Below, one piece after another: positions 52,227 through 62,315 of a stretch of DNA of 64,000 bases. Below the pieces are notes generated by a model, which worked only from the letters and a program-made list of their open reading frames with translations, did no database searches and was not told where the DNA came from. The position numbers were made by a program, and so were the translations under genes. This stretch comes from Wenyingzhuangia heitensis (lineage in GTDB: Bacteria; Bacteroidota; Bacteroidia; Flavobacteriales; Flavobacteriaceae): NCBI RefSeq assembly GCF_011762155.1, contig NZ_JAASQL010000004.1, positions 186,001 to 250,000 of the forward strand, read 5' to 3'. Positions within the stretch are counted from its first letter, which is position 1. The number at the start of each line of letters is the position of its first letter.

Positions 52227-55004
52227 ATGAGTACTTATAAAAATTACATCCAGGAGATCGAAGAACGAAAAGATCAAGGACTTCATCCGAAGCCAATTGA
52301 TGGTGCTGAATTACTAAGCGAAATCATTGAGCAAATTAAAGATTTAGAGAACGAGTATAGAGAAGATTCTCTTAACTTTTTCATCTATAATGTTTTACCA
52401 GGAACTACAAGTGCTGCGGGTGTAAAAGCTAAGTTTTTAAAAGAAATTATCTTAGGAGAAGAATTGGTAAAAGAAATTACACCAGCTTCTGCTTTAGAAC
52501 AATTATCTCACATGAAAGGGGGACCTTCTGTAGAAGTGTTGTTAGATTTAGCTTTAGGTGCTGATGCTGTAATAGCAAAAGAAGCTGCTGAAGTATTAAA
52601 AACACAAGTTTTTTTATATGAAGCAGATACTGCTCGTTTAGAAGAAGCATATAGTAACGGAAGCGAAATAGCTAAAGATATTATTGAAAGCTACGCAAAA
52701 GCTGAGTTTTTTACAAAGCTTCCAGAAATTGATGAAGAAATTGAAATCGTTACTTTTATTGCTGGTGTAGGAGATATTTCTACAGATTTATTGTCTCCAG
52801 GTGGTGATGCACACTCTCGTTCAGATAGAGAATTACACGGTCAGTGTATTTTTGAACACAACAAAGCACAACAAGAAGAGTTAAAAGCTTTGCAAGCACA
52901 ACACCCTGATAAAAGAGTGATGTTAATTGCAGAGAAAGGTACTATGGGAGTTGGATCATCTAGAATGTCTGGTGTAAACAACGTAGCATTATGGACTGGT
53001 AAAAAAGCAAGCCCATATGTTCCGTTTATAAACATTGCTCCAATTATTGCAGGAACAAACGGAATTTCTCCAATTTTCTTAACTACTGTGGGGGTAACAG
53101 GAGGTATAGGAATTGACCTTAAAAACTGGGTAAAAACGACAGATGCTGAAGGAAACGTAATTCGTGATGAAAACGGAGATCCTGTTTTAGAAGAAGCATA
53201 CTCTGTAGTTACAGGAACAGTGTTGACTGTAAATACAAAAGAGAAAAAATTATACAAAGATGGTCAGGAAGTAATGGATATTTCTGCATCATTAACGCCA
53301 CAAAAGGCTGAGTTTATCAAAGCAGGTGGATCATATGCAGTTGTATTTGGTAAAAAATTACAAACATTTGCTTCTAAAGTATTAGGAATAGACATTGTAC
53401 CTGTATTTGCTCCATCAAAAGAAATTTCTATTGAAGGACAAGGGTTAACTGCTGTAGAAAAAATATTCAATAAAAATGCTGTTGGTACTACTCCAGGAAA
53501 AATATTACATACAGGTTCTGATGTTCGTGTAGAAGTAAACATTGTAGGGTCTCAAGATACTACAGGTTTAATGACTTCTCAGGAATTAGAAATGATGGCT
53601 GCCACTATTATTTCTCCTATTGTTGATGGTGCTTACCAATCAGGATGTCATACCGCTTCTGTATGGGATAACAAGTCTAAGGCTAATATTCCAAGATTGA
53701 TGAAGTTTATGAACGACTTTGGTTTGATTACTGCACGTGACCCTAAAGGGGAATATTTTGCAATGACCGATGTAATTCACAAAGTATTAAATGACCTTAC
53801 CGTTGATGATTGGGCAATTATTATTGGAGGAGATTCTCATACAAGAATGTCTAAAGGTGTTGCTTTTGGTGCAGATTCAGGAACCGTTGCTTTAGCATTG
53901 GCTACAGGAGAAGCTTCTATGCCAATTCCAGAATCAGTAAAAGTTACCTTTAAAGGTGATATGAAAGGATACATGGACTTCCGTGATGTAGTACATGCAA
54001 CACAACAACAAATGTTAGCTCAGTTTGGTGGAGATAACGTATTCCAAGGTAGAATTATTGAAGTTCATATTGGAACATTAACTGCCGATCAAGCATTTAC
54101 ATTTACGGATTGGACAGCAGAGATGAAAGCAAAAGCTTCTATCTGTATTTCGGAAGATGCAACTTTAATTGAATCTTTAGAAATTGCAAAGTCTAGAATC
54201 CAAATCATGATTGATAAAGGAATGGACAACAAGTTGGAAGTTCTTAAAGGATTAATTGCCATTGCAGATAAGAGAATTTCTGAAATTAAATCTGGTGAAA
54301 AACCAGCATTAACTCCAGATGCTAACGCAAAGTATTTTGCTGAGGTTGAAATTGATTTAGATCAGATTGTAGAACCAATGATTGCAGATCCAGATGTAAA
54401 CAATGCAGATGTTTCTAAGCGTTATACTCACGATATTATTAGACCACTTTCTTACTACGGAGGAACAAAAACTGTAGATTTAGGATTTGTTGGATCTTGT
54501 ATGGTTCATAAAGGAGATATGAAAATTTTAGCTCAAATGTTAAAAAACATTGAGGCACAACAAGGTAAAGTAGAGTTTAAAGCTCCTTTAGTAGTTGCAC
54601 CTCCTACTTACAACATTGTAGATGAGTTAAAAGCTGAAGGAGATTGGGAAGTATTACAAAAATACTCAGGTTTTGAGTTTGATGATAATGATCCTAAAGC
54701 AGCTGCTCGTACTAAATACGAAAACATGTTGTATTTAGAACGTCCAGGATGTAATTTATGTATGGGTAACCAAGAAAAAGCAGAACCAGGAGATACTGTA
54801 ATGGCTACTTCTACACGTTTATTCCAAGGTAGAGTTGTAAAAGATTCTGGCGAGAAAAAAGGAGAGTCTTTATTATCATCTACTCCAGTAGTAGTGTTAT
54901 CTACAGTTTTAGGTAGAACACCTAACTTAGCTGAATATCAAGCAGCAGTAGAAGGAATTAACTTAACCAAATTTAAACCATCAAGTAAATTGTTAGTAAA
55001 ATAA
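52227..55004 (+). CDS. acnB: aconitate hydratase B / 2-methylisocitrate dehydratase
   Basis: 925 residues; AcnB architecture with HEAT-like N-terminal domain (residues 1-160), the swivel domain near the N-end, then the Fe-S domains. Cluster cysteines: C758 (VGSCMVHKGD) and C842/C845 (RPGCNLCMGNQ). It isomerises citrate to isocitrate. The substrate-binding segments VGSQDTTGLMTSQELE and GGDSHTRMSKGVAFGADSG are intact. Slightly longer than E. coli AcnB (865), mostly by an insert around 330-380 and another before the CNLC motif. Ends with its own terminator; AcnA-type aconitase follows. Confidence 0.93.
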   Translation: MSTYKNYIQEIEERKDQGLHPKPIDGAELLSEIIEQIKDLENEYREDSLNFFIYNVLPGTTSAAGVKAKFLKEIILGEELVKEITPASALEQLSHMKGGPSVEVLLDLALGADAVIAKEAAEVLKTQVFLYEADTARLEEAYSNGSEIAKDIIESYAKAEFFTKLPEIDEEIEIVTFIAGVGDISTDLLSPGGDAHSRSDRELHGQCIFEHNKAQQEELKALQAQHPDKRVMLIAEKGTMGVGSSRMSGVNNVALWTGKKASPYVPFINIAPIIAGTNGISPIFLTTVGVTGGIGIDLKNWVKTTDAEGNVIRDENGDPVLEEAYSVVTGTVLTVNTKEKKLYKDGQEVMDISASLTPQKAEFIKAGGSYAVVFGKKLQTFASKVLGIDIVPVFAPSKEISIEGQGLTAVEKIFNKNAVGTTPGKILHTGSDVRVEVNIVGSQDTTGLMTSQELEMMAATIISPIVDGAYQSGCHTASVWDNKSKANIPRLMKFMNDFGLITARDPKGEYFAMTDVIHKVLNDLTVDDWAIIIGGDSHTRMSKGVAFGADSGTVALALATGEASMPIPESVKVTFKGDMKGYMDFRDVVHATQQQMLAQFGGDNVFQGRIIEVHIGTLTADQAFTFTDWTAEMKAKASICISEDATLIESLEIAKSRIQIMIDKGMDNKLEVLKGLIAIADKRISEIKSGEKPALTPDANAKYFAEVEIDLDQIVEPMIADPDVNNADVSKRYTHDIIRPLSYYGGTKTVDLGFVGSCMVHKGDMKILAQMLKNIEAQQGKVEFKAPLVVAPPTYNIVDELKAEGDWEVLQKYSGFEFDDNDPKAAARTKYENMLYLERPGCNLCMGNQEKAEPGDTVMATSTRLFQGRVVKDSGEKKGESLLSSTPVVVLSTVLGRTPNLAEYQAAVEGINLTKFKPSSKLLVK

Positions 55005-55030
55005 TTACAAGTTAAGTTTATTATAATTCT

Positions 55031-55060
55031 AAAGTCCGAGTTAAAACTCGGACTTTTTTT
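55031..55060 (+). terminator. terminator after acnB
   Basis: AAGTCCGAGT / ACTCGGACTT stem with T7; it makes the two aconitase genes separate transcripts. Confidence 0.85.
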
Positions 55061-55155
55061 ATTGATTTTTTTCAATTCTCTTTACTTAATAATTTTTTCT
55101 TTTTTATTGATATTAAACAATCTAACAGCAGAAAATCATTTTTTATAAGCAGTGT

Positions 55156-55169
55156 ATATTTTGTATATT
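55156..55169 (+). promoter_or_regulatory. shared aconitase promoter motif (second copy)
   Basis: ATATTTTGTATATT identical to 52180-52193; see the acnB copy. Confidence 0.5.
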
Positions 55170-55203
55170 TATTTCAGATAGAACAACAAAACAATAAAAT
55201 CTT

Positions 55204-57474
55204 ATGGCATTTGATATAGAAATGATTAAAGAGGTTTATGCTCGTATGACCGAACGAGTAGATACCGCAAGAAAAGTAGTAGGGAAACCGTTAACATTAT
55301 CAGAGAAAATCTTGTACAACCATCTATGGGATGGACACGCAACAACAGCCTTTAAAAGAGGTGTAGATTATGTAGATTTTGCACCCGATAGAATTGCCTG
55401 CCAAGATGCAACTGCACAAATGGCATTGTTGCAGTTTATGCAAGCAGGAAAAAACAAAGTAGCTGTTCCAACAACGGTGCATTGTGATCACTTAATCCAA
55501 GCAAAAGAAGGAGCGGCTAAAGATTTGCAGTTCGCAAACAAAACCAGTGCAGAGGTATTCGATTTTTTATCTTCTGTATCTAATAAATATGGTATCGGAT
55601 TCTGGAAACCAGGAGCAGGTATTATTCACCAAGTAGTATTAGAAAATTATGCGTTTCCAGGTGGAATGATGATTGGTACCGATTCTCACACCGTAAATGC
55701 TGGTGGGTTAGGAATGGTGGCAATAGGAGTTGGTGGTGCCGATGCTGTAGATGTAATGGCAGGAATGGCATGGGAATTAAAATTTCCTAAGTTAATTGGA
55801 GTAAAATTAACAGGTAAATTATCTGGATGGACAGCTTCAAAAGATATAATTTTAAAAGTAGCAGGTATTTTAACCGTAAAAGGAGGTACAGGTGCTATTG
55901 TAGAATATTTTGGAGAAGGAGCTAAAAATTTATCAGCAACAGGAAAAGGAACTATTTGTAATATGGGAGCAGAAATTGGAGCAACGACTTCAACTTTTGG
56001 GTATGATGATTCTATGGATCGTTATTTACGTGCTACAGATCGTGCCGATGTTGCAGATGCAGCTAATAAAGTAGCTTCTTATTTAACAGGAGATGATGAG
56101 GTATACGCAAATCCTGAAGACTATTTTGATCAAGTAATTGAGATCAACCTAGATGAATTAAAACCTCATATTAATGGACCTTTTTCTCCAGATTTAGCAT
56201 CAGAAGCGGGTGCTGATGTAAAAGCAAAAGCAGAAGCTAACGGATGGCCACTAGATGTAGAATGGGGATTGATTGGTTCTTGTACCAATTCATCTTATGA
56301 AGATTTATCTAGAGCAGCTTCTATTGCACAACAAGCTTTGGACAAAGGAATAGAAGTAAAAGCAGATTTTGGAATCAATCCAGGATCTGAGCAAGTGCGT
56401 TTTACAGCAGAAAGAGATGGATTGTTAGGTAAATTTGAAAAATTAGGAGCGACTATATTTACAAATGCTTGTGGACCTTGTATTGGTCAATGGGCTCGTT
56501 ATTCAGACCCTAAAAATGCACCTAAAAACTCTATTGTACACTCGTTTAATAGAAATTTTGCAAAACGTGCAGATGGAAATCCAAATACACATGCATTTGT
56601 AACGTCTCCAGAATTGGTAGCAGCTATTGCTATTTCGGGTCGTTTGGATTTTGATCCTACAAAGGATACTTTAATCAATAAAAATGGTAAAAAAGTAATG
56701 TTTGACGAACCAACTGGAGATGAATTGCCAACAAAAGGATTTGCTGTAGAAGATGCAGGATATCAATCTCCTGTAAAAGATGGATCTGGTATTGATGTTG
56801 TTGTGTCTCCCGAATCGGAAAGGCTACAGTTATTAGCTCCTTTTAAGCCATTGGGTTCAAATATAAAAGAGGCAAAACTTTTAATCAAAGCATTTGGAAA
56901 ATGTACTACAGATCATATTTCTATGGCAGGACCTTGGTTGCGTTTCCGTGGGCATTTAGATAATATTTCTAACAACTGTTTAATTGGTGCGGTAAATGCA
57001 TTCAATCAAAAAACAGATACAGTTAAAAATCAATTAACGGGAGAATATGGACCTGTGCCTGCAACCGCAAGAGCTTACAAAGCTAAAGGAATTTCTTCTG
57101 TTGTAATTGGAGATCATAATTATGGAGAAGGTTCTTCTAGAGAACATGCAGCCATGGAACCTCGCCATTTAGGGGTTGCTGCGGTAATTGTAAAATCTTT
57201 TGCACGTATTCACGAAACAAATTTAAAAAAGCAAGGAATGTTAGGCTTAACGTTTGCTAACGAATCGGATTATGATTTAATTTTAGAAGATGATACATTT
57301 ACTTTTTCTGATTTATCAGAGTTTGCTCCCAATAAACAATTAACTTTAGAAATCAATCACCAAGATGGTTCTAAAGATATTATTAAATTGAATCATACTT
57401 ATAATACAAGTCAAATTGCTTGGTATAATGAGGGTTCTGCATTGAATTTAATTAAAAAAGAGAATGCTGCTTAA
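55204..57474 (+). CDS. acn: aconitate hydratase, mitochondrial type
   Basis: 756 residues, the size of mitochondrial aconitase. Domain order 1-2-3-4 with cluster cysteines C360 ([11 protein letters not shown]) and C423/C426 ([10 protein letters not shown]), the same 63/3 spacing as the animal enzyme. Also [38 protein letters not shown] and [16 protein letters not shown] (domain 4). It duplicates the acnB reaction; aerobic flavobacteria often keep both types. Gene symbol is by family only. Confidence 0.93.
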   Translation: MAFDIEMIKEVYARMTERVDTARKVVGKPLTLSEKILYNHLWDGHATTAFKRGVDYVDFAPDRIACQDATAQMALLQFMQAGKNKVAVPTTVHCDHLIQAKEGAAKDLQFANKTSAEVFDFLSSVSNKYGIGFWKPGAGIIHQVVLENYAFPGGMMIGTDSHTVNAGGLGMVAIGVGGADAVDVMAGMAWELKFPKLIGVKLTGKLSGWTASKDIILKVAGILTVKGGTGAIVEYFGEGAKNLSATGKGTICNMGAEIGATTSTFGYDDSMDRYLRATDRADVADAANKVASYLTGDDEVYANPEDYFDQVIEINLDELKPHINGPFSPDLASEAGADVKAKAEANGWPLDVEWGLIGSCTNSSYEDLSRAASIAQQALDKGIEVKADFGINPGSEQVRFTAERDGLLGKFEKLGATIFTNACGPCIGQWARYSDPKNAPKNSIVHSFNRNFAKRADGNPNTHAFVTSPELVAAIAISGRLDFDPTKDTLINKNGKKVMFDEPTGDELPTKGFAVEDAGYQSPVKDGSGIDVVVSPESERLQLLAPFKPLGSNIKEAKLLIKAFGKCTTDHISMAGPWLRFRGHLDNISNNCLIGAVNAFNQKTDTVKNQLTGEYGPVPATARAYKAKGISSVVIGDHNYGEGSSREHAAMEPRHLGVAAVIVKSFARIHETNLKKQGMLGLTFANESDYDLILEDDTFTFSDLSEFAPNKQLTLEINHQDGSKDIIKLNHTYNTSQIAWYNEGSALNLIKKENAA

Positions 57475-57537
57475 TTTTAAGTAGAAGTATAGTTGTTAAA
57501 AAAGTCCTTGAGAGAAATCTTAAGGATTTTTTTTAGT

Positions 57538-57993
57538 ATGTTTATTAAAAAAAAATTGAAGAAGCATAAGAAGACGAAAAAGATAAAATTAATTACAGTA
57601 AAAATCTTCGAAAATTATTTTGAAGCTCATATATTAAAATCACGACTTGAAAGTGAAAATATTAGAAGTTATATTCAAGATGAAAACATGATTACAATTA
57701 ATCCCCTTTATAATATTACCCTTGGCGGAATTAAATTAAAAATTGAGTCGGGTGATTATGAAAAAACTCAGACCATACTTAAAGAAATATATGATAGCCC
57801 TGTGACAGATGAAAATGATGAAATTTTAATTTGTCCAAAATGTAATTCGGATAAAATATATTCAGATTTTAAATCAACAAAAAGTGCTAAGGGAATTATA
57901 TCAATTTTAATATCATTCTTGTTGTTAATCTATCCCATTTATTACAAAACGATGAGAAAGTGTAAAGAATGTGATTTTGAATTTAAAATATAA
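57538..57993 (+). CDS. DUF2007-type protein with zinc ribbon and membrane segment
   Basis: 151 residues from ATG 57538; a TTG at 57493 is less likely. Lys-rich N-terminus (1-20), then a DUF2007 ('putative signal transducing') domain: ITVKIFENYFEAHILKSRLE, SYIQDENMITINPLY, IKLKIESGDYEKTQTILKE. After it CPKCNSDKIY, one membrane helix (ISILISFLLLIYPIYY) and CKECDF complete a four-cysteine site interrupted by the helix. Convergent with the FecE-like gene (11-nt overlap). Function unknown. Confidence 0.78.
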   Translation: MFIKKKLKKHKKTKKIKLITVKIFENYFEAHILKSRLESENIRSYIQDENMITINPLYNITLGGIKLKIESGDYEKTQTILKEIYDSPVTDENDEILICPKCNSDKIYSDFKSTKSAKGIISILISFLLLIYPIYYKTMRKCKECDFEFKI

Positions 57994-58759
57994 ATTGATT
58001 ACTTTTTGCATCATATTTAATATCATCAGAATTAAATATAGACGTTAATTTATCTTGTATTTTAGACTCCTGTACATTGCCAATACTAAAAGTGTGATTG
58101 TCTATTAATAACAATCTGTCAGAATTTTTTAAAGCCAAATTAATTTCGTGTGTAGAAATTAAAATAGTTTTCTGAGTTTCTTTGCTAATTTTTCTTAAAA
58201 TTTTAAAAATATTTATTTTGTGATGAATGTCTAAGTGAGATGTTGGTTCATCTAACAAAATAATAGGAGTGTCTTGTGCCAAAGCTCTTGCAATCATAAC
58301 ACGTTGCAATTGTCCATCGCTTAACTGGTTTACAAAATTATTTTTTAAACTTACCGTATCTGTAAGTTCCATAGCATTTAATACTATTTGTTCATCTTCT
58401 TCTGTAATTTTTCCTAACCAATTGGTATAAGGTTGTCTTCCTAAAGCAATAGTTTCAAAAACGGTTAAAGAGTTTTCTGGCAAACTTTCGGTTAATACAA
58501 TAGATATGTTTTTGGCAAAATCTAAAGCACTAAGATTTGAATAATCAATTTGATTAATTGTAATTGATCCTTGCAGTGTCGGAAGCATATTTGCGATTGT
58601 TTTTAACAATGTAGATTTTCCAGAACCATTTCTACCCAACAAACAAACTAGCTCTCCTTGATAAAGATTAAAGTAAATGTTTCTGCAAATAATATGTTCC
58701 TTTTTAGAGGATTGATATCCTATAGCTATATTTTCTAAATTTAAAACAGTGTTGCTCAT
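57983..58759 (-). CDS. iron/cobalamin-type ABC transporter ATPase (FecE/BtuD)
   Basis: 258 residues. Walker A LGRNGSGKSTLL near 38-49, Q-loop, signature NQLSDGQLQRVMIARAL (SDGQ), Walker B ILLDEPTSHLD, H-loop STHE. Energises uptake of siderophore iron, heme or vitamin B12 with the permease whose stop overlaps this ATG by one base. No periplasmic binding protein or TonB receptor is in the window. Confidence 0.9.
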   Translation of the reverse strand: MSNTVLNLENIAIGYQSSKKEHIICRNIYFNLYQGELVCLLGRNGSGKSTLLKTIANMLPTLQGSITINQIDYSNLSALDFAKNISIVLTESLPENSLTVFETIALGRQPYTNWLGKITEEDEQIVLNAMELTDTVSLKNNFVNQLSDGQLQRVMIARALAQDTPIILLDEPTSHLDIHHKINIFKILRKISKETQKTILISTHEINLALKNSDRLLLIDNHTFSIGNVQESKIQDKLTSIFNSDDIKYDAKSNQFIF

Positions 58760-59784
58760 TACGTTGTTTTTTTAGATCTAGAAACCAACAACCAAATAAC
58801 AACAGGAGCACCAAATAAAGAGGTAATTGCGTTGATAGGTAAATTTTTGTTTCCTAGAGATATGTGAGATAAAGTATCGCAAACCAACATAACAATGGCA
58901 CCAATAATTGCGACAGCAGGCAATAGCGTTTTATGGTTAGAGGTTTTAAACACCAACTTTGTAATATGTGGAATAGCCAAGCCTATAAAAGCAATAGGTC
59001 CTACAAAAGCAGTAATACTACCTGTTAACAAACTGGTAATGATAAAAACAACGGTTTGTGTTTTTTTTAAAGAGATCCCTAAACTTTTAGCATAATTTTC
59101 TCCCAACAGTAAAGCATCTAAGGGTTTTATAATGGTAAATAAAGATATACAGCTTATTGTAATAACAAAGCCTAGTAAATAAATTTGGTTCCATTGTAAA
59201 TTACTTAAACTACCAAAGCTCCAAAAAATGTATTGTTGTAATTCTGATGCGGAACTAAAATAAGATAGAATACTAATTATTGCTGATGTAAAACTACCAA
59301 ACATTAAACCTATAATTAAAATAGACATGGTGTTTCTAATATTTCTGGCCGTAATCATTACAATACTTAAAACTAAAAAGGCACCCAAGCTTGATGCTAT
59401 AGGGATAGATAAGCCATTTATGTAGGGAAGAATTCCTAAAAAACTACCGCCCATAATTAATAAAGCAACTCCTAAGCTGGCACCTGAGCTAATTCCTAAA
59501 ACAAAAGGTCCTGCTAACGGATTTCTAAAATAAGTTTGCATTAACAAACCACTAATTCCCAAACCAATTCCTGTTAAAATACTGGTAAAACTTTTTGGAA
59601 GTCTATAATTGGTAATAATATATTGATAATTTTCATTTGTAGTAGTGGTAGAGAATAAAGCATTCCAAATTTCTTTAAAAGGAATAGTTAAACTACCAGA
59701 GCTAATGTTGATGAAAATAAGTGCAAATAACAAAAGTGTTAAAGCAATAAAAGAAGAATAGTATTTTTTTTGTATTGAATGCAC
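58759..59784 (-). CDS. FecCD-family ABC transporter permease
   Basis: 341 residues from GTG 59784, one base after the rdgB stop; a TTG at 59808 would overlap rdgB by 23 nt, so the start is uncertain. About ten membrane segments; family signatures NYRLPKSFTSILTGIGLGISGLLMQ, NPLAGPFVLGISSGA, GAFVGPIAFIGLAIPHI and NLPINAITSLFGAPVVIWL. Imports iron-siderophore, heme or B12. rlmH-rdgB-permease-ATPase lie in one direction, with a 28-nt gap before rdgB. Confidence 0.9.
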   Translation of the reverse strand: MHSIQKKYYSSFIALTLLLFALIFINISSGSLTIPFKEIWNALFSTTTTNENYQYIITNYRLPKSFTSILTGIGLGISGLLMQTYFRNPLAGPFVLGISSGASLGVALLIMGGSFLGILPYINGLSIPIASSLGAFLVLSIVMITARNIRNTMSILIIGLMFGSFTSAIISILSYFSSASELQQYIFWSFGSLSNLQWNQIYLLGFVITISCISLFTIIKPLDALLLGENYAKSLGISLKKTQTVVFIITSLLTGSITAFVGPIAFIGLAIPHITKLVFKTSNHKTLLPAVAIIGAIVMLVCDTLSHISLGNKNLPINAITSLFGAPVVIWLLVSRSKKTT

Positions 59785-59785
59785 G

Positions 59786-60358
59786 CTATATTTTTTGTAA
59801 AAATTCAATAAGTTTTTGAACTGCCAATCCTCTGTGGCTAATTTTTCCTTTGGTATCTAAACTCATTTCAGCAAAAGAAACATCAAATCCTTTAGGTTTA
59901 AAAATAGGATCATATCCAAAACCTTGCAATCCCTGTTTTTGTTCTAACATTTCTCCGTAACAAATACCATCAAACAAATGTTGCTGTTGGTTTATGTTTA
60001 AACAAATTACGGTTTTAAAATGAGCTGTTCTGTCAGTTTTATCAGCAAGATTTTTTAACAATAAATCCATGTTTTTTTCAGCATTTCCATGTTCATCTGC
60101 ATACCTTGCAGAATAAACTCCAGGAGCACCATTTAAAGCAGTTACTAGCAATCCGGTATCATCGGCAAAGCAAGAATAACCATATTTTTGGGTTACATAA
60201 TTGGCTTTAATAATGGCATTTCCTTCTAGAGTGTCTGCCGTTTCTGGAATATCTTCGGTACAGCCAATATCTGTTAAAGATAAAAGTTGAATATTAGGTA
60301 ATAACGCAGCAACTTCTTTTAGTTTGTTAGGGTTGTGGGTAGCAAAAACTATTTTCAT
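59786..60358 (-). CDS. rdgB: non-canonical purine NTP pyrophosphatase
   Basis: 190 residues. Hydrolyses dITP/XTP to monophosphates to keep damaged purines out of DNA. Seen: FATHNPNKLKEV, CFADDTGLLVTALNGAPGVYSARYA, GFGYDPIFKPKG and KGKISHRGLAVQKL. Confidence 0.95.
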   Translation of the reverse strand: MKIVFATHNPNKLKEVAALLPNIQLLSLTDIGCTEDIPETADTLEGNAIIKANYVTQKYGYSCFADDTGLLVTALNGAPGVYSARYADEHGNAEKNMDLLLKNLADKTDRTAHFKTVICLNINQQQHLFDGICYGEMLEQKQGLQGFGYDPIFKPKGFDVSFAEMSLDTKGKISHRGLAVQKLIEFLQKI

Positions 60359-60386
60359 AATTTACTTTTTAAGTATAATAGACTGT

Positions 60387-60860
60387 TTATTCGTGATGAT
60401 AAGGTTCGTTTTTAAGAATGGTAAATCCTCTGTAGATTTGTTCTACCATAAATAAACGAATCATTTGATGAGAAAAAGTCATTTTGGATAAAGAAATTTT
60501 TCCTTTGGCTGTTTTGTAAACCGTTTCAGAAAAACCGTAAGGACCACCAATTACAAAAACCAATTCTTTAATACCTGCATTCATTTTCTTTTGTAAATAA
60601 TCAGCAAAAGTTACAGATCTAAAGTCTTTTCCTTTTTCATCCAGTAGAATAAGCTCATCGGTAGGATTTAGTCTTTTTAAAATCAATTCTCCTTCTTTTT
60701 CTTTTTGTTGATTTTCAGATAGGTTTTTTACATTCTTAATGTCGGGAATAATATCCAGCTCAAACTTAATGTAGTGCTTTAGTCTGTTTTGATAATTCTC
60801 AATTAATTGAATCAAGTTTTTATCATCTGTTTTACCAATTGCTAAAAGACGAATTTTCAT
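60387..60860 (-). CDS. rlmH: 23S rRNA pseudouridine-1915 N3-methyltransferase
   Basis: 157 residues, exact family size. SPOUT knot: KIRLLAIGKTDD start, LLDEKGKDFRSVTFADYL, FVIGGPYGFSETV (SAM loop) and MTFSHQMIRLFMVEQIYRGFTIL. Confidence 0.96.
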   Translation of the reverse strand: MKIRLLAIGKTDDKNLIQLIENYQNRLKHYIKFELDIIPDIKNVKNLSENQQKEKEGELILKRLNPTDELILLDEKGKDFRSVTFADYLQKKMNAGIKELVFVIGGPYGFSETVYKTAKGKISLSKMTFSHQMIRLFMVEQIYRGFTILKNEPYHHE

Positions 60861-60904
60861 GTGTTAAATTTTCTATAAAACACAAAGGTACTAAGAAGTA
60901 TTGA

Positions 60905-61285
60905 TTAGGAGGTTTCTTCTAGGGGGGAAGGTGTGTAATAAAATTCTTCTTTTATAATTTTATCATCTTTTACGTGGTAGATACAAAGCTCGTCTAATTG
61001 GACTCTGCCCAAACCACGTACAGTCACATCAATAGACATTTTAAAACAAAAATAATTAGCAACTACTAATGGATCAGAAATAGTGTAATGATGAATTTTT
61101 TGTGCCATCTCAAAAAACATAGCTGTTTTACGTTGTACTTTTTTTATTCCTCTAGTTTTTTTATATCTAGTACTTTGTGTTTCTATACTTTCTATAGCAT
61201 CATCATACAGTTCTACTTGCGCTAATGCATTTTGACCTCTTCTACACAAACTAACAAGTCTGTCGGCAATTTCTTCGGTAGTCAT
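60905..61285 (-). CDS. NTF2/SnoaL-like protein
   Basis: 126 residues, one NTF2-like cone: helix EEIADRLVSLCRRGQNALAQVELYDDA, then KTAMFFEMAQKIHHYTISDPLVVANYF and strands ending YHVKDDKIIKEEFYY. No catalytic residues are identifiable; role unknown. Nadc is divergent to the right. Confidence 0.75.
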   Translation of the reverse strand: MTTEEIADRLVSLCRRGQNALAQVELYDDAIESIETQSTRYKKTRGIKKVQRKTAMFFEMAQKIHHYTISDPLVVANYFCFKMSIDVTVRGLGRVQLDELCIYHVKDDKIIKEEFYYTPSPLEETS

Positions 61286-61423
61286 AGAGCTGAATTTTTT
61301 ATATATAAAATTATAGGTATTGTTTTGTTTTCTTGCTGACAGATGTTGTGTTCAAAACTGCTTTTTAGCATTTTTAAGATTTTATTTACCGTAAAATCAA
61401 GTTTTATTTTAAGCTTAGAACCT

Positions 61424-61431
61424 TATCTTTG
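61424..61431 (+). promoter_or_regulatory. -7 box of nadC
   Basis: TATCTTTG, 17 nt before the nadC ATG; TTT rather than TTG at the -33 position. Confidence 0.45.
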
Positions 61432-61448
61432 CTTTAAAATTTAAATAG

Positions 61449-62309
61449 ATGATAAGTCAAGAACAATTTAAAAAAGAAATTGATTTAATTATTGCCAATG
61501 CAATTAGAGAAGATGTAGGAGATGGAGATCATTCTTCTTTGGCTTGTATTCCTGATTCGGCTCAAGGAAAAGCCAAGTTATTAGTAAAAGATGAAGGTAT
61601 AATTGCAGGTGTAGATTTTGCATTAAAAGTTTTTGCTTATGTAGATCCTAACTTACAAATAGAGGTTTTAATAAAAGATGGTGAAAAAGTAAAACACGGA
61701 GATATTGTATTATATGTAACCGGTAGTTCTTTGTCTATTTTAAAAGCAGAAAGATTGGTGTTAAATGCCATGCAGCGTATGAGTGCTATTGCAACCAAAA
61801 CGGCATTTTATGTAAATTTATTAGAAGGTACCGGAACCAAAATTTTAGATACTAGAAAAACTACACCAGGAATTAGAGCCATAGAAAAATGGGCAGTTAC
61901 TATTGGTGGAGGAGAAAATCATAGATTTGCTTTGTATGATATGATTATGTTAAAAGACAATCATATAGATTTTGCAGGAGGAGTTTCACAAGCTATTAAA
62001 CAAACAAAAGAGTATTTAAAGGCAAACAATAAAGAATTAAAAATTATTGTTGAAGCTCGCGACTTACAAGAAATAGAAGAAATTATTCAGTTTGATGGAA
62101 TTTATAGAATTTTAATAGACAACTTTAATTACGCAGATACAAAAAAAGCCGTAGCTTTAATAGGTAATAAAGCGGGTACAGAATCTTCTGGAGGAATTAA
62201 CGAAGAAACACTTAGAAAATATGCTGAGTGTGGAGTGCAATATATTTCGTCTGGAGCGTTAACACACTCTGTTTACAATTTAGATTTAAGTTTAAAAGCT
62301 GTTGATTAA
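61449..62309 (+). CDS. nadC: nicotinate-nucleotide diphosphorylase (QPRTase)
   Basis: 286 residues. Turns quinolinate and PRPP into nicotinate mononucleotide. Seen: IREDVGDGDHSS start, LDTRKTTPGIRAIEKWAVTIGGGENHR, MLKDNHIDFAGG, VEARDLQEIEE and SGGINEETLRKYA. nadA/nadB are not in the window. Six nt separate it from the YihY gene. Confidence 0.95.
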   Translation: MISQEQFKKEIDLIIANAIREDVGDGDHSSLACIPDSAQGKAKLLVKDEGIIAGVDFALKVFAYVDPNLQIEVLIKDGEKVKHGDIVLYVTGSSLSILKAERLVLNAMQRMSAIATKTAFYVNLLEGTGTKILDTRKTTPGIRAIEKWAVTIGGGENHRFALYDMIMLKDNHIDFAGGVSQAIKQTKEYLKANNKELKIIVEARDLQEIEEIIQFDGIYRILIDNFNYADTKKAVALIGNKAGTESSGGINEETLRKYAECGVQYISSGALTHSVYNLDLSLKAVD

Positions 62310-62315
62310 GTTTTG

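Noticed and set aside
52841-53542. Long minus-strand reading frames inside acnB (also several opposite ffh, folD and the ABC exporter)
   Set aside because: Mirror frames of highly biased genes; no ribosome site, domain or start context of their own.
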